Assembly: GCF_011752045.1 (NCBI RefSeq)
Contig: NZ_JAAKXW010000005.1
Span: 186,001-250,000 of the forward strand
Origin: Microbacterium hydrocarbonoxydans
GTDB taxonomy: Bacteria; Actinomycetota; Actinomycetes; Actinomycetales; Microbacteriaceae
Reading direction: 5' to 3'
DNA: 64,000 nt
Position 1 is the stretch's first letter. Every line of letters starts with the position of its first letter. The notes beneath the pieces are model-generated. The model worked only from the letters and a program-made list of their open reading frames with translations. It did not search any database and was not told where the DNA came from. The translations under genes and the position numbers were made by a program. Shown in pieces: positions 9,103 through 19,242 of the stretch.

Positions 9103-9537
9103 TCACCACCGCTCGCCGATGTCGCAGGTGCAGAAGTCCGCGTAGCGCCGCGCCGGGTGCGCAGGGTCGCTGAGATCGACGATCGCCGCGGCCTCGGTGT
9201 TCGCGGGCTCGTCGCCGGCGAGCTGCCAGACGGCGCTGTTCCAGAGCCGGCGCGTCGCCTCCTCGAGCAGGGCCGCCGGGCCGGAGACCACGACGACGTG
9301 ATCGTGCTTCGGGCCGGCGCGGAGCGGAGCGACCACCTCGGCGCGGAGCATCCGCTCGTCGCCGTCCTCCGAATGCGCGCGCTCCACCCGCTGCCCGGCT
9401 GCTTCGAGCGCAGCCCCGAGGTCGTCGGCGGCGCGGCGCGAGCGCTCGGCATCCGCCCCTGCCACAGCCAGCAGCCGGGCGCCGGCAGGGTAGAGATGCA
9501 GGAACTCGGCGGCGATGCCGCTCCACGCGTCGGTCAT
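9103..9537 (-). CDS. Hypothetical protein, about 144 residues
   Basis: I do not recognise a family. It has an alternating alpha/beta character, with HDHVVVVSGPAALLEEATRRLW in the middle and a C-terminus ending CTCDIGERW. The opening GIAAEFLHLYPAGARLLAVAGAD resembles the start of nucleotide-handling folds but no P-loop is present. TAGCCT (9544-9549, minus strand) ends six bases before the ATG, so it has its own leaderless promoter and is likely real. It converges with the Lrp gene, 19 bases away. Confidence 0.65.
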   Translation of the reverse strand: MTDAWSGIAAEFLHLYPAGARLLAVAGADAERSRRAADDLGAALEAAGQRVERAHSEDGDERMLRAEVVAPLRAGPKHDHVVVVSGPAALLEEATRRLWNSAVWQLAGDEPANTEAAAIVDLSDPAHPARRYADFCTCDIGERW

Positions 9538-9571
9538 GGGATCAGGCTACGCCCGAGGGGGCGCCGGGCGA

Positions 9572-9910
9572 TCACAGGAGGAGGGCGACCTGGGTCAGGA
9601 GCCACAGCCCGCCGAGCGCCCACATGCAGCCGGCGAGGATGCAGAGGTTGCGCGAGAGCGGATGCCGCGGCAGCCCGCTGAGGAGGATGACGGCCGCGAT
9701 GAGGAGCGGGATGCCGAGGAAGAACAGCGCCTGGAGGACCTGCTCGAGGGGCGTCAGCTCGCGCGGCACCGGGTCGATGTACACGCCCCGCTCGGTCGTC
9801 AGCGTGCCGATGATCCAGCACGACCCGGCGATCGTCAGGAGGTTCAGCAGCATCGACGCACCGCGCCGCAGGCGGATGGTCCAGGGCGAGGGGGCTGTGC
9901 GTCTCGGCAT
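9572..9910 (-). CDS. Small membrane protein of unknown function
   Basis: This 112-residue protein has three hydrophobic segments (about residues 20-36, 58-78 and 90-112) with basic residues between them. No family is recognised. TACGCT (9918-9923, minus strand) ends seven bases before the ATG, supporting a leaderless transcript. The gene ends 34 bases before the upstream promoter of the 9103-9537 gene. Confidence 0.6.
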   Translation of the reverse strand: MPRRTAPSPWTIRLRRGASMLLNLLTIAGSCWIIGTLTTERGVYIDPVPRELTPLEQVLQALFFLGIPLLIAAVILLSGLPRHPLSRNLCILAGCMWALGGLWLLTQVALLL

Positions 9911-9960
9911 GCAGGCGAGCGTAACCGGGTCCTGACGCGTCGCGGGAGTTCTCCACAGGC

Positions 9961-9999
9961 GGAGCCCCTCGGCCGCGGGATGTGCGGTCGAGGGGCTCC
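9961..9999 (-). terminator. Hairpin terminator of the aceB-aceA operon
   Basis: GGAGCCCCTCG (9961-9971) pairs with CGAGGGGCTCC (9989-9999). The stem can be lengthened inward with GCCGC/GCGGT and outward with CACAG/CTGTG. It lies 13 bases past the aceA stop on the minus strand. Confidence 0.75.
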
Positions 10000-10012
10000 T
10001 GTGCAGAAGAGG

Positions 10013-11608
10013 TCAGCTGAACTGGTTCATCGTGTTGTGCTGACCGCCGGCCTTGAGGGCGGCGTCTCCGGCGAAGTACTCCTTGTGGTTGTCGCCGATG
10101 TCGCTTCCCGCCATGTTCTGGTGCTTGACGGTGGCGATCCCTCCGCGGATCTCGCGGCGCTGGACGCCCTTGACGTAGGCGAGCATCCCCTCGTCGCCGA
10201 AGTAGCCCTTGGCGAGGTCGTCGGTCGACAGCGCCGCCGTGTGGTAGGTCGGCAGGGTGATGAGGTGGTGGAAGATCCCCGCGCGGGCGGAGCCGTCGCG
10301 CTGGAACGTGCGGATCTTCTCGTCGGCGAGCCGCGCGAGCTCCGTGTCGTCGTACTCGACGCTCATCAGCCGGTCGCGGTCGTAGGCCGAGACGTCCTCG
10401 CCCTGCGCGGCCAGCAGGTCGTACACCTGCTGGCGGAAGTTCAGCGTCCAGTTGAACGACGGGCTGTTGTTGTAGACGAGCTTCGCGTTCGGGATCTCCG
10501 CGCGGATCGCGTCCACCATGCCTGCGATCTGCTCCACGTGCGGCTTCTCCGTCTCGATCCACAGCAGGTCGGCGCCGTTGCGCAGGGAGGTGATGCAGTC
10601 GAGCACGACGCGCTCCTCGCCCGTTCCGGGGCGGAACTGGTACAGGTTGCTCGCCAGCCGCTTCGGGCGCAGCAGCCTCCCGTCGCGCTTGATCACGACG
10701 TCGCCGTTGCCGAGCTCCGCCTCCGAGATCTCCTCGACGTCGAGGAAGGAGTTGTACTGGTCGCCGAGGTCGCCGGGCTCGTGCGTGACGGCGAGCTTCT
10801 GGGTGAGCCCAGCGCCGAGCGAGTCGGTGCGGGCCACGATGATGCCGTTGTCGATGCCGAGCTCGAGGAACGCGTAGCGGACCGCGTTGATCTTCGCGAG
10901 GAAGTCCTCGTGCGGCACGGTGACCTTGCCGTCCTGGTGACCGCACTGCTTCTCGTCGGAGACCTGGTTCTCGATCTGGATGGCGCAGGCGCCCGCCTCG
11001 ATCATCTTCTTGGCGAGGAGGTAGGTGGCTTCCGGGTTGCCGAAGCCGGCGTCGATGTCGGCGATGATCGGGACCACGTGGGTCTCGTGGTTGTCGATCT
11101 GCGACTGGATGAACTCGATCGCGGTCTCGTCGCCCTGGGCCCGCGCCGCGTCGAGCTGGGTGAACAGCAGGTCGAGCTCGCGGGCGTCGGCCTGGCGGAG
11201 GAACGTGTAGAGCTCCTCGATCAGGGCCGGCACTGCCGTCTTCTCGTGCATCGACTGGTCCGGCAGCGGGCCGAACTCGGAGCGGAGCGCGGCGACCATC
11301 CACCCGGAGAGGTAGAGGTAGCGCTTGTTCGTCGACTTCAGGTGCTTCTTGATGGAGATGAGCTTCTGCTGGCCGATGAAGCCGTGCCAGACGCCGAGCG
11401 ACTGCGTGTACAGCGAGGAGTCGGCATCGTACTCCTCCATGTCGCGGCGCATGATGCCGGCCGTGTACTGCGCGATCTCGAGTCCGGTGCGGAAGCGGTT
11501 CTGCGCCCGCATCCGCGCCGCCGATTCGGGGTCGATGGCGTGCCAGCCGGAGCCGTTCGCGTCCTTGAGGGCCTGGATCGCGTCGATGTCGTCCTGGTAC
11601 GTGGTCAT
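10013..11608 (-). CDS. aceA: Isocitrate lyase, long (531-residue) form
   Basis: This enzyme cleaves isocitrate to glyoxylate and succinate in the glyoxylate shunt. The catalytic loop is KQCGH at residues 220-224, instead of the KKCGH of the short E. coli/ICL1 type. It is preceded by IADIDAGFGNPEATYLLAKKMIEAGACAIQIE and followed by the substrate-binding WIETEKPH. The 531-residue length, with a long insert between residues ~250 and 330, matches the larger ICL group known from Pseudomonas rather than the ~430-residue corynebacterial AceA. The ATG at 11608 is chosen because an in-frame upstream start runs into aceB; GGAUCUGAC-like purine content precedes it. It follows aceB by 28 bases. Confidence 0.95.
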   Translation of the reverse strand: MTTYQDDIDAIQALKDANGSGWHAIDPESAARMRAQNRFRTGLEIAQYTAGIMRRDMEEYDADSSLYTQSLGVWHGFIGQQKLISIKKHLKSTNKRYLYLSGWMVAALRSEFGPLPDQSMHEKTAVPALIEELYTFLRQADARELDLLFTQLDAARAQGDETAIEFIQSQIDNHETHVVPIIADIDAGFGNPEATYLLAKKMIEAGACAIQIENQVSDEKQCGHQDGKVTVPHEDFLAKINAVRYAFLELGIDNGIIVARTDSLGAGLTQKLAVTHEPGDLGDQYNSFLDVEEISEAELGNGDVVIKRDGRLLRPKRLASNLYQFRPGTGEERVVLDCITSLRNGADLLWIETEKPHVEQIAGMVDAIRAEIPNAKLVYNNSPSFNWTLNFRQQVYDLLAAQGEDVSAYDRDRLMSVEYDDTELARLADEKIRTFQRDGSARAGIFHHLITLPTYHTAALSTDDLAKGYFGDEGMLAYVKGVQRREIRGGIATVKHQNMAGSDIGDNHKEYFAGDAALKAGGQHNTMNQFS

Positions 11609-11636
11609 GTCAGATCCTTCGTGGGTGGGGGAGCGG

Positions 11637-13283
<1,647 letters not shown>

Positions 13284-13339
13284 GATCGGAAGCCCTTTCT
13301 TCGGATGATCTGGCGGCGGCGCCGGGTGGCTTGGTTCCA

Positions 13340-13422
13340 CTGTGAGTGAAGTTCAGTGGCCCACCCGACCAATCGCGCTGTGAAGTTTGATTGAAATTCT
13401 GTTTCTGTGACAGAATCTCCGC
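13340..13422. promoter_or_regulatory. aceB / ramB intergenic control region with inverted and direct repeats
   Basis: Three CTGTGA hexamers occur at 13340, 13378 and 13405, and GTGAAGTT is repeated directly at 13346-13353 and 13380-13387, 34 bases apart. ATTCTGT (13396-13402) and ACAGAAT (13410-13416) form a perfect inverted repeat with a 7-base centre. A TTGATT (13387-13392)/CAGAAT (13411-13416) promoter with an 18-base spacer ends six bases before the ramB ATG, so the inverted repeat covers the -10 element and could mediate autoregulation. The known RamB site of Corynebacterium is different in detail; binding here is inferred. Confidence 0.55.
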
Positions 13423-14874
13423 ATGACCACCCCAGTCGTCGAAGAAGACGCCGACGCTCTCACGATCGGCCGCCGCATCCGCCAGCTGCGCACCGCGCGG
13501 GGGATGACGCTCGAGGACCTCGCCGTGGCCGTCGATCGCGCGCCGAGCCAGATGTCGATGATCGAGACCGGCAAACGCGAGCCCAAGCTCACGCAGCTGC
13601 AGGCGATCGCGCGTGCACTGGGCGTCACGATCGACGCCCTGCTGGAGGGAGAGCCGCTCGACGAGCGCAGCGCCGTCGAGATCGCCCTGGAGCGCGCCAT
13701 GAAGGGCCAGACGTTCCAGGCGCTCGGGATCGAGCCGTTCCGCATCGCGAAGAGCGTGCCGACGGATGCGCTCAAGGCGATGCTCGCGCTGCACGGCGAG
13801 ATCGACCGGCTGAAGGACGAGCGGGCCGCCACTCCGGAGGAGGCGAGGCGCGCGAACGTCGAGCTGCGTCACCTCATGCGCCGGCAGGACAATCACTTCG
13901 CCGATCTCGAGGAGAAGGCATCCGAGATCCTCACCGCGGTCGGGCACTCGGGCGGGCCGCTCACCCAGCGCACGGCATCCGAGATCGCGGCGTACCTCGG
14001 CTTCACGCTGCACTACGCCCCGGACCTGCCGCAGACCACCCGCAGCGTGGCCGATCTCGCGAACGGGCGTCTCTACCTCTCCAGCCAGGTGCAGGCCAAG
14101 GGCGACGCCCGGACGGCGGTGCTGCAGGCGCTCTCCAGCCGGATGCTGGGTCACGCCGAGCCGCGCAGCTATGCGGAGTTCCTGCGCCAGCGCGTGGAGA
14201 CGAACTACCTCACCGGGGCCCTGCTCATGCCGGAGGGGCATGTGGTGCCGATGCTGCAGGAGGCGAAGGCGCGCAGGGCCATCTCGATCGAGGATCTCCG
14301 CGACGCCTACTCGGTGTCGTACGAGACGGCGGCGCACCGCTTCACGAACCTCGCCACCCGGCACCTCGACATCCCGGTGCACTTCCTCAAGGTGCACGAG
14401 TCGGGGACCATCACGAAGGCGTACGAGAACGACGACGTGAACTTCCCGACCGACCGGCTGGGCGCGATCGAGGGGCAGATGTGCTGCCGCCGGTGGACCA
14501 GCCGGGTGGTCTTCGACGAGGACGACCGGTTCAACCCGTACTACCAGTACACCGACACCGGCAACGGCACGTACTGGTGCACGGCCCGCGTGGAGGCGTC
14601 GAGCGAGGGGCTGCACTCGGTCAGCGTGGGCGTCCGCTTCGACGACACCAGGTGGTTCGTCGGGAGGGACACTCCGCATCGCGGCGTGTCCAAGCACTCC
14701 GTCGAGGTGTGCTGCCGCCGGGCCCCGGCCGAACTGGAGGAGCGCTGGCGGCAGAACTCCTGGCCCAACGTGAAGACTCCGCGCACGCTGCTCGCGACGC
14801 TGCCCACCGGCGCGTTCCCCGGCGTGGACACCACCGACGTGTACGAGTTCCTCGAGGCGCACGCCCCGCGCTGA
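13423..14874 (+). CDS. ramB: RamB-like regulator of acetate metabolism (XRE + IrrE-like + short-chain fatty acyl domain)
   Basis: This 483-residue protein has an N-terminal XRE helix-turn-helix (residues ~15-75, IGRRIRQLRTARGMTLEDLA to ARALGVTIDALLE), a central IrrE/ImmA-like domain (~180-330) without an HExxH zinc motif, and a C-terminal domain with two CCRR motifs (C354-C355 and C430-C431) as in the short-chain-fatty-acyl regulator family. In Corynebacterium and Mycobacterium, RamB represses or activates aceA/aceB according to carbon source. Here it is divergent from aceBA, which fits direct control. No Shine-Dalgarno site is visible; a promoter six bases upstream suggests leaderless translation. 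Confidence 0.88.
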   Translation: MTTPVVEEDADALTIGRRIRQLRTARGMTLEDLAVAVDRAPSQMSMIETGKREPKLTQLQAIARALGVTIDALLEGEPLDERSAVEIALERAMKGQTFQALGIEPFRIAKSVPTDALKAMLALHGEIDRLKDERAATPEEARRANVELRHLMRRQDNHFADLEEKASEILTAVGHSGGPLTQRTASEIAAYLGFTLHYAPDLPQTTRSVADLANGRLYLSSQVQAKGDARTAVLQALSSRMLGHAEPRSYAEFLRQRVETNYLTGALLMPEGHVVPMLQEAKARRAISIEDLRDAYSVSYETAAHRFTNLATRHLDIPVHFLKVHESGTITKAYENDDVNFPTDRLGAIEGQMCCRRWTSRVVFDEDDRFNPYYQYTDTGNGTYWCTARVEASSEGLHSVSVGVRFDDTRWFVGRDTPHRGVSKHSVEVCCRRAPAELEERWRQNSWPNVKTPRTLLATLPTGAFPGVDTTDVYEFLEAHAPR

Positions 14875-14881
14875 GCGGTGC

Positions 14882-15439
14882 TCAGCCGCCGATGCCGCGC
14901 AGCACGATCTCCAGGCCGCGGTCGAAGGCCGCGTCGACGTCGCCGCCCTGGCGGAAACCGCCGTTCTGCTCCATCATGCAGAAGCCGTACGCCCAGGCGG
15001 TGAGTGTGCGCGCCGCCGAAAGGCGGTCGGCGGGAGCGATCGCGCCGACGGAGTCCAGCAGGACGTTCATCAGCGGGACGACGCCCTCCGGGGAGGGGCC
15101 CGCCTGCGGGGCGGGTGCGCCGAAGAGCAGGGTGATCACTGTGGGAGAGCGTCCGGCGAGCGCACGCAGGGCTCGCGCGACGCCGGAGAGGACCTCGCGG
15201 GGGTCCTCGATCGCGGCGGCGAGTGCCGAGACCTCCGCGGTCAGCTCGGCGACCGCGTCGTCGGCGGCGAGGCGGAGCAGCTCGTGACGATTGGCGGCCC
15301 GCTTGTAGAGGCTCGGCGCACGCACGCCGACGGCGGCGGCGACCGCGCTCATGGTCACCGCGTCGAGACCGTCGCGCTCGGCGATGGTGCGCACGGCGGC
15401 GACCAGCTCTGCGGTGCTGACTCTGCGTGGCGCGGGCAT
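14882..15439 (-). CDS. TetR/AcrR family repressor
   Basis: This 185-residue regulator starts with a TetR DNA-binding domain (STAELVAAVRTIAERDGLDAVTMSAVAAAVGVRAPSLY then KRAANRHELL) followed by an all-helical ligand domain with a late TAWAYGFCMMEQ helix typical of the TetR_C group. A GAGGAGG ribosome-binding site precedes the ATG. It is divergent from the metallo-hydrolase gene and two inverted repeats lie in the gap, so it very probably represses both genes. Confidence 0.9.
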   Translation of the reverse strand: MPAPRRVSTAELVAAVRTIAERDGLDAVTMSAVAAAVGVRAPSLYKRAANRHELLRLAADDAVAELTAEVSALAAAIEDPREVLSGVARALRALAGRSPTVITLLFGAPAPQAGPSPEGVVPLMNVLLDSVGAIAPADRLSAARTLTAWAYGFCMMEQNGGFRQGGDVDAAFDRGLEIVLRGIGG

Positions 15440-15461
15440 CCGTCCTCCTCGACAACAGCAT

Positions 15462-15502
15462 AAGGCTATTGACCATAGCCTTCAAGGCTATGTATCGTAG
15501 CC
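15462..15502. promoter_or_regulatory. Tandem TetR operators over the metallo-hydrolase promoter
   Basis: AAGGCTAT (15462-15469) and ATAGCCTT (15475-15482) form a perfect inverted repeat with a 5-base centre. A second copy, AAGGCTA (15484-15490) and TAGCC (15498-15502), follows. A plus-strand promoter TTGACC (15469-15474)/TATCGT (15493-15498) with an 18-base spacer runs through both. Repressor binding would block polymerase directly. Confidence 0.8.
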
Positions 15503-15505
15503 ATC

Positions 15506-16204
15506 ATGAAGACTCAGCTCCTCCGCATCGGCGACGACATCGTCGCCCTGCACGCCGTGGTCACAGACGAGGGCGTCACGCTCATCGACGCGGGGCTGCC
15601 GGGGGACCGGCGGATCCTGCGCCGCGCGCTCGCGGCCGTCGGTCGTGATGTGTCGGACATCCGCGGCATCGTCCTCACCCACGGGGACAGCGACCACATC
15701 GGCATCGCGGAATGGCTGCGCGCGGAGCACGGCATCCCGACCTTCGTGCACGAGGCCGATGCGGGCCGGGCGCAGGGGGAGAAGACGCCCGGCGCGCCCG
15801 GAGGGAGGTGGCGGGTGGGGCCCACGCTGCAGTTCCTCGCCGTGGCGCTGCGCCGCGGGGCCCTGCGCCCGAGGCACCTCGGCGCCGTGCGCACGGTGCG
15901 CGACGGCGATGTGCTCGACCTGCCCGGGTCTCCGGAGATCATCGGGCTCCCGGGGCACTCTCCTGGGTCCATCGCGATCCGCGTCCCCGTGGCCGACGCG
16001 ATCTTCGTCGGCGACGCCGTCACCACGCGACACGTGCTCAACGGGTCCGCTGAGGTGCAGGTGGGTCCCTTCAGCGATGACCCCGACCTCACGCCCGAGA
16101 GTCTCGAGCGTCTGCGCGCGCTCCCCGAGCGCGCGATCGTGGTCGGTCACGGCCCGATCTTCCGTGGCACCGCCGCCGACCTGCTCTCGTCGCTCGGGCG
16201 CTGA
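15506..16204 (+). CDS. Metallo-beta-lactamase fold hydrolase with variant metal motif
   Basis: This 232-residue protein has the MBL fold with metal ligands in the expected order: H59-x-D61-x-D63-H64 (HGDSDH), H151 in LPGHSPGS, D170 in FVGDAV and H215 in VVGHGP. The usual second histidine of HxHxDH is Asp61, so metal preference may differ from glyoxalase II or lactonases. The substrate is unknown. The ATG is seven bases after the -10 element and the transcript is probably leaderless. Control by the divergent TetR suggests it detoxifies or degrades the TetR ligand. Confidence 0.85.
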   Translation: MKTQLLRIGDDIVALHAVVTDEGVTLIDAGLPGDRRILRRALAAVGRDVSDIRGIVLTHGDSDHIGIAEWLRAEHGIPTFVHEADAGRAQGEKTPGAPGGRWRVGPTLQFLAVALRRGALRPRHLGAVRTVRDGDVLDLPGSPEIIGLPGHSPGSIAIRVPVADAIFVGDAVTTRHVLNGSAEVQVGPFSDDPDLTPESLERLRALPERAIVVGHGPIFRGTAADLLSSLGR

Positions 16205-16225
16205 GACGGCGCCGCCGGACCGCTG

Positions 16226-17734
16226 TCAGTCCCGCGCGGTCTGCAACAGCGTCCAGAGCTCGGCGCGGGAGGGGAAGGACGTCAGGTCGATGCCCAGAAG
16301 CGCACCGGCCTGGGCGATCCGCGACCGCAGGGTGTGCCGATGCACGCCGAGGGCGACCGCGGCCGGCTCCGCGCGCGCGTCGTGCTCCAGCCAGATCCGC
16401 AGAGACCGCTCCAGCTCCGCCCCGGTGCGTGCGTCGTGCTCGCGCAGCGGTGCGAGGCGCGATTCGGCGACGAGCCGCGCCTCGTCCGTCGCCAGCGCGC
16501 TGAGGATGCTCGATCCCACGGTGTCCGCATAGCGGAACACCCCGGCATCGCCCTGCTGCCGGAGAGCGGCCAGCGCCTGGGCGTGCGCGCGGGAGAACGC
16601 GTCGTAGCCCTCGGGCTCTGACACGCCGAGGCGGATGCCGAAGCGCGTGGCGACCTCGTCGAGCAGCCCCTCGTCCTCCGCCGAGAGGCAGATCGTGACG
16701 CCCTCCTCGGACTCGGCGAGGAACACCGCCGTGCCGTGGTCGGATCGCTGCCGGTCCCACCAGTCGCCGAGCGGACCCGCAGGGGCATCGGAGGCCACGG
16801 CGACGACGATCGGGGCCGGCGGCACGCTGCCGAGCACCCGGCGGGCGAGCGCGGGATCGTCCCCGAGCAGCGAGCCCAGCAGCTGGGTGTGCAGGCGCCG
16901 GCGGCTGCGAGCCAGCTGCTCGCTCTGCTCGAGGGCGAGGCCGGCCATGGCGATGACGGAGGTGACGACCGTGCGGGCCTCCTGGTCGAGGGCGTCGATC
17001 GCGACGGCGATCACGCCGCGGAGCTGCCCGCCGCGGCCCACGGTGAACAGCATGAAGGTGTCCTCGCCGATGGTCAGCGACTGACCCGCCTCCAGTCCGC
17101 GGGTGAGCACCTCGGTGACGTGCGCGCCGAGCTCGGTCAGCACGTCCGGGCGGAGGCGATCGCGCGGATGCGAGATCTCGAGGGCGCCCGCTGCGTCGTA
17201 CATGCCCACCCAGGCGTCCAGCCGGCGCCCGAGCTCGGCGAGGGTGGCGTCGAGGCCGCGGGGCCGGAGGGCGGCGAGGGCGAGCGCGCGCTGGGTGTCC
17301 AGTGCCCAGGATCGCCGAGCGTAGGCCTGTGCGGCGATCGCCTCGGCGTGGGCCCTGGCGACCGCGATGAACGGGGTGCGGTAGGGGACCTCGAAGAGGG
17401 GCATGCCGTGCGCGGCGCAGGCGGCGACCAGCTCCTCCGGGATGCCCGAGCGATGCACCTCGGTGCCGAAGCCGAGCCCGAGCACTCCGCGATCGGACAG
17501 CCGCCCCACATACAGGTCGATGTCGACGGCCTCGTCGAACTGCGTGCCGGTGGTGAGGAGGGCGAGGTCCTCGGAGAGGAACGGGGTGGGGTCGGCGAGG
17601 TCCGAGCTGTGCACCCAGCGCAGCGGCTGGTCCAGGGCGCCGGCCGGCAGCGCATCCTCGGCGGAGACGAGCGCGAGGCCCAGGTCGCGGCGACGCAGCA
17701 GCGCGCGCAGCGTCGAGGGGTCGGCCGTCACCAT
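16226..17734 (-). CDS. PucR family transcriptional regulator
   Basis: This 502-residue protein has the PucR N-terminal purine-catabolism-regulator-like domain (residues ~5-125, LVSAEDALPAGALDQPLRWVH), a central GAF/GGDEF-like part, and a C-terminal PucR helix-turn-helix (LRIWLEHDARAEPAAVALGVHRHTLRSRI). A strong GGAGG lies just before the ATG at 17734. It is divergent from the putrescine/GABA operon, which it probably controls; PucR-family activators (for example GabR/PuuR-like roles in actinobacteria) often sit beside amine catabolic genes. The effector is not evident. Confidence 0.88.
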   Translation of the reverse strand: MVTADPSTLRALLRRRDLGLALVSAEDALPAGALDQPLRWVHSSDLADPTPFLSEDLALLTTGTQFDEAVDIDLYVGRLSDRGVLGLGFGTEVHRSGIPEELVAACAAHGMPLFEVPYRTPFIAVARAHAEAIAAQAYARRSWALDTQRALALAALRPRGLDATLAELGRRLDAWVGMYDAAGALEISHPRDRLRPDVLTELGAHVTEVLTRGLEAGQSLTIGEDTFMLFTVGRGGQLRGVIAVAIDALDQEARTVVTSVIAMAGLALEQSEQLARSRRRLHTQLLGSLLGDDPALARRVLGSVPPAPIVVAVASDAPAGPLGDWWDRQRSDHGTAVFLAESEEGVTICLSAEDEGLLDEVATRFGIRLGVSEPEGYDAFSRAHAQALAALRQQGDAGVFRYADTVGSSILSALATDEARLVAESRLAPLREHDARTGAELERSLRIWLEHDARAEPAAVALGVHRHTLRSRIAQAGALLGIDLTSFPSRAELWTLLQTARD

Positions 17735-17750
17735 GGCATCCTCCTCATTT

Positions 17751-17786
17751 TGTACACGCTGGCGATTCGCTCGACAAGATTGTACA
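17751..17786. promoter_or_regulatory. Paired TGTACA palindromes between pucR-type gene and gabT
   Basis: TTGTACA occurs twice, with the palindrome TGTACA at 17751-17756 and 17781-17786. The copies are exactly 30 bases apart, close to three helical turns, so two regulator dimers could bind the same DNA face. The pair lies between divergent promoters and is the best candidate for the PucR-type regulator's sites. Confidence 0.6.
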
Positions 17787-17832
17787 GAGTGGTGAGTGCG
17801 CCGGCTTGTTGAACATCCGTACGCTCACGGAC

Positions 17833-19194
17833 ATGGCCCTTCTCGACACCGCAGCTGTTGCAGTTCCCCTCGGCGGACCCGACCTCCCCCAGGAGCGTCG
17901 CCTCGTGACCGAGCTCCCCGGCCCGCGCTCGGCGGAGATCCTGGCCCGCAAGGCGGACGCCGTCGCCGCCGGTGTCGGCCACACCGTTCCCGTCGCCGCG
18001 GTCGCCGCAGGCGGAGGCGTCGTCGTCGACGCCGACGGCAACTCGCTCATCGACCTCGGCTCCGGCATCGCCGTGACCACGGTGGGCAACGCGCACCCGA
18101 AGGTCGCCGCGGCCGTCGCCGCGCAGGCCGCGCAGTTCACGCACACCTGCTTCATGGTCTCCCCGTACGAGTCGTACGTCGAGGTCGCCGAGGCGCTGAA
18201 CCGCGTCACCCCCGGCGACTTCGCCAAGAAGAGCGCCCTGTTCAACTCCGGCGCCGAGGCCGTCGAGAACGCGATCAAGATCGCCCGCAAGCACACCGGC
18301 CGTCAGGCCGTCGTGGCCTTCGACCACGGCTACCACGGTCGCACCAACCTGACCATGGCGCTGACCGCCAAGTCGATGCCTTACAAGAGCGGCTTCGGCC
18401 CGTTCGCCCCCGAGGTGTACCGCGCCACCGCGTCGTACCCCTTCCGCGACGGACTCAGCGGCGCGGAGGCTGCGGCCCGCGCGATCCTCCAGCTCGAGAA
18501 GCAGATCGGCGCCGACAACCTCGCCGCGGTCATCATCGAGCCGATCCAGGGCGAGGGCGGCTTCATCGTCCCCGCCGACGGGTTCCTCCCCGCGATCGTC
18601 GACTGGTGCCGCGCGAACGGCGTCGTCTTCATCGCCGACGAGGTGCAGACCGGCTTCGCCCGCACGGGCGCGATGTTCGCCAGCGAGATCTTCGGCATCG
18701 AGCCCGACCTGATCACGACGGCCAAGGGCATCGCCGGCGGTCTTCCGCTCGCCGCGGTCACCGGCCGCGCCGAGATCATGGACGCCTCGCACACCGGTGG
18801 CCTTGGCGGCACCTACGGAGGCAACCCGATCGCCTGCGCCGCGGCGCTCGCCTCGATCGACGTCTTCGAGAACGACGGCCTCATCGAGCGCGCCCGCGAG
18901 ATCGGCGAGCTCCTCAAGGGCCGCCTCGCCGGCATCCAGCAGGCCGACGCCCGCATCGGCGACATCCGCGGCCACGGCGCCATGATCGCTGCCGAGTTCG
19001 TGGACCCGGAGACCAACGCTCCCGACGCCGCGCTCACCGCCGCCGTCGCGAAGGCCGCCATCGCGAAGGGCGTCATCGTCCTCACCTGCGGCACGTACGG
19101 CAACGTCATCCGCTTCCTCCCGCCGCTCTCCATCAGCGACGAGCTGCTGAACGAGGGCCTCGACGTGGTCGCAGAGGCGCTCGCCGCCAACTGA
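17833..19194 (+). CDS. gabT: 4-aminobutyrate--2-oxoglutarate transaminase
   Basis: This 453-residue class III PLP aminotransferase converts GABA to succinate semialdehyde. Motifs: FTHTCFMVSPYESYVE, NSGAEAVENAIKIARK, FDHGYHGRTNLTMALTAK, IIEPIQGEGGF, IADEVQTGFARTG, the PLP lysine in TTAKGIAGGLPLAAVTGR, and GGTYGGNPIACAAALA. The ATG at 17833 is preferred over an in-frame TTG at 17806 because family members align from about MALLDT, but neither has a clear ribosome-binding site. It is the first gene of the putrescine/GABA catabolic operon. Confidence 0.94.
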   Translation: MALLDTAAVAVPLGGPDLPQERRLVTELPGPRSAEILARKADAVAAGVGHTVPVAAVAAGGGVVVDADGNSLIDLGSGIAVTTVGNAHPKVAAAVAAQAAQFTHTCFMVSPYESYVEVAEALNRVTPGDFAKKSALFNSGAEAVENAIKIARKHTGRQAVVAFDHGYHGRTNLTMALTAKSMPYKSGFGPFAPEVYRATASYPFRDGLSGAEAAARAILQLEKQIGADNLAAVIIEPIQGEGGFIVPADGFLPAIVDWCRANGVVFIADEVQTGFARTGAMFASEIFGIEPDLITTAKGIAGGLPLAAVTGRAEIMDASHTGGLGGTYGGNPIACAAALASIDVFENDGLIERAREIGELLKGRLAGIQQADARIGDIRGHGAMIAAEFVDPETNAPDAALTAAVAKAAIAKGVIVLTCGTYGNVIRFLPPLSISDELLNEGLDVVAEALAAN

Positions 19195-19198
19195 GCCT

Positions 19199-19233
19199 GA
19201 GCCGGGGTCGCGCTCCCGCGCGGCCCCGGGCTC
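19199..19233 (+). terminator. Hairpin after gabT (possible partial terminator)
   Basis: GAGCC-GGGGTCGCG (19199-19212) pairs with CGCGGCCCCGGGCTC (19219-19233), with one bulge and one mismatch. It starts five bases past the gabT stop. Because the next gene in the same pathway lies downstream, this hairpin may attenuate rather than end transcription. Confidence 0.5.
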
Positions 19234-19242
19234 ACAAGACGT

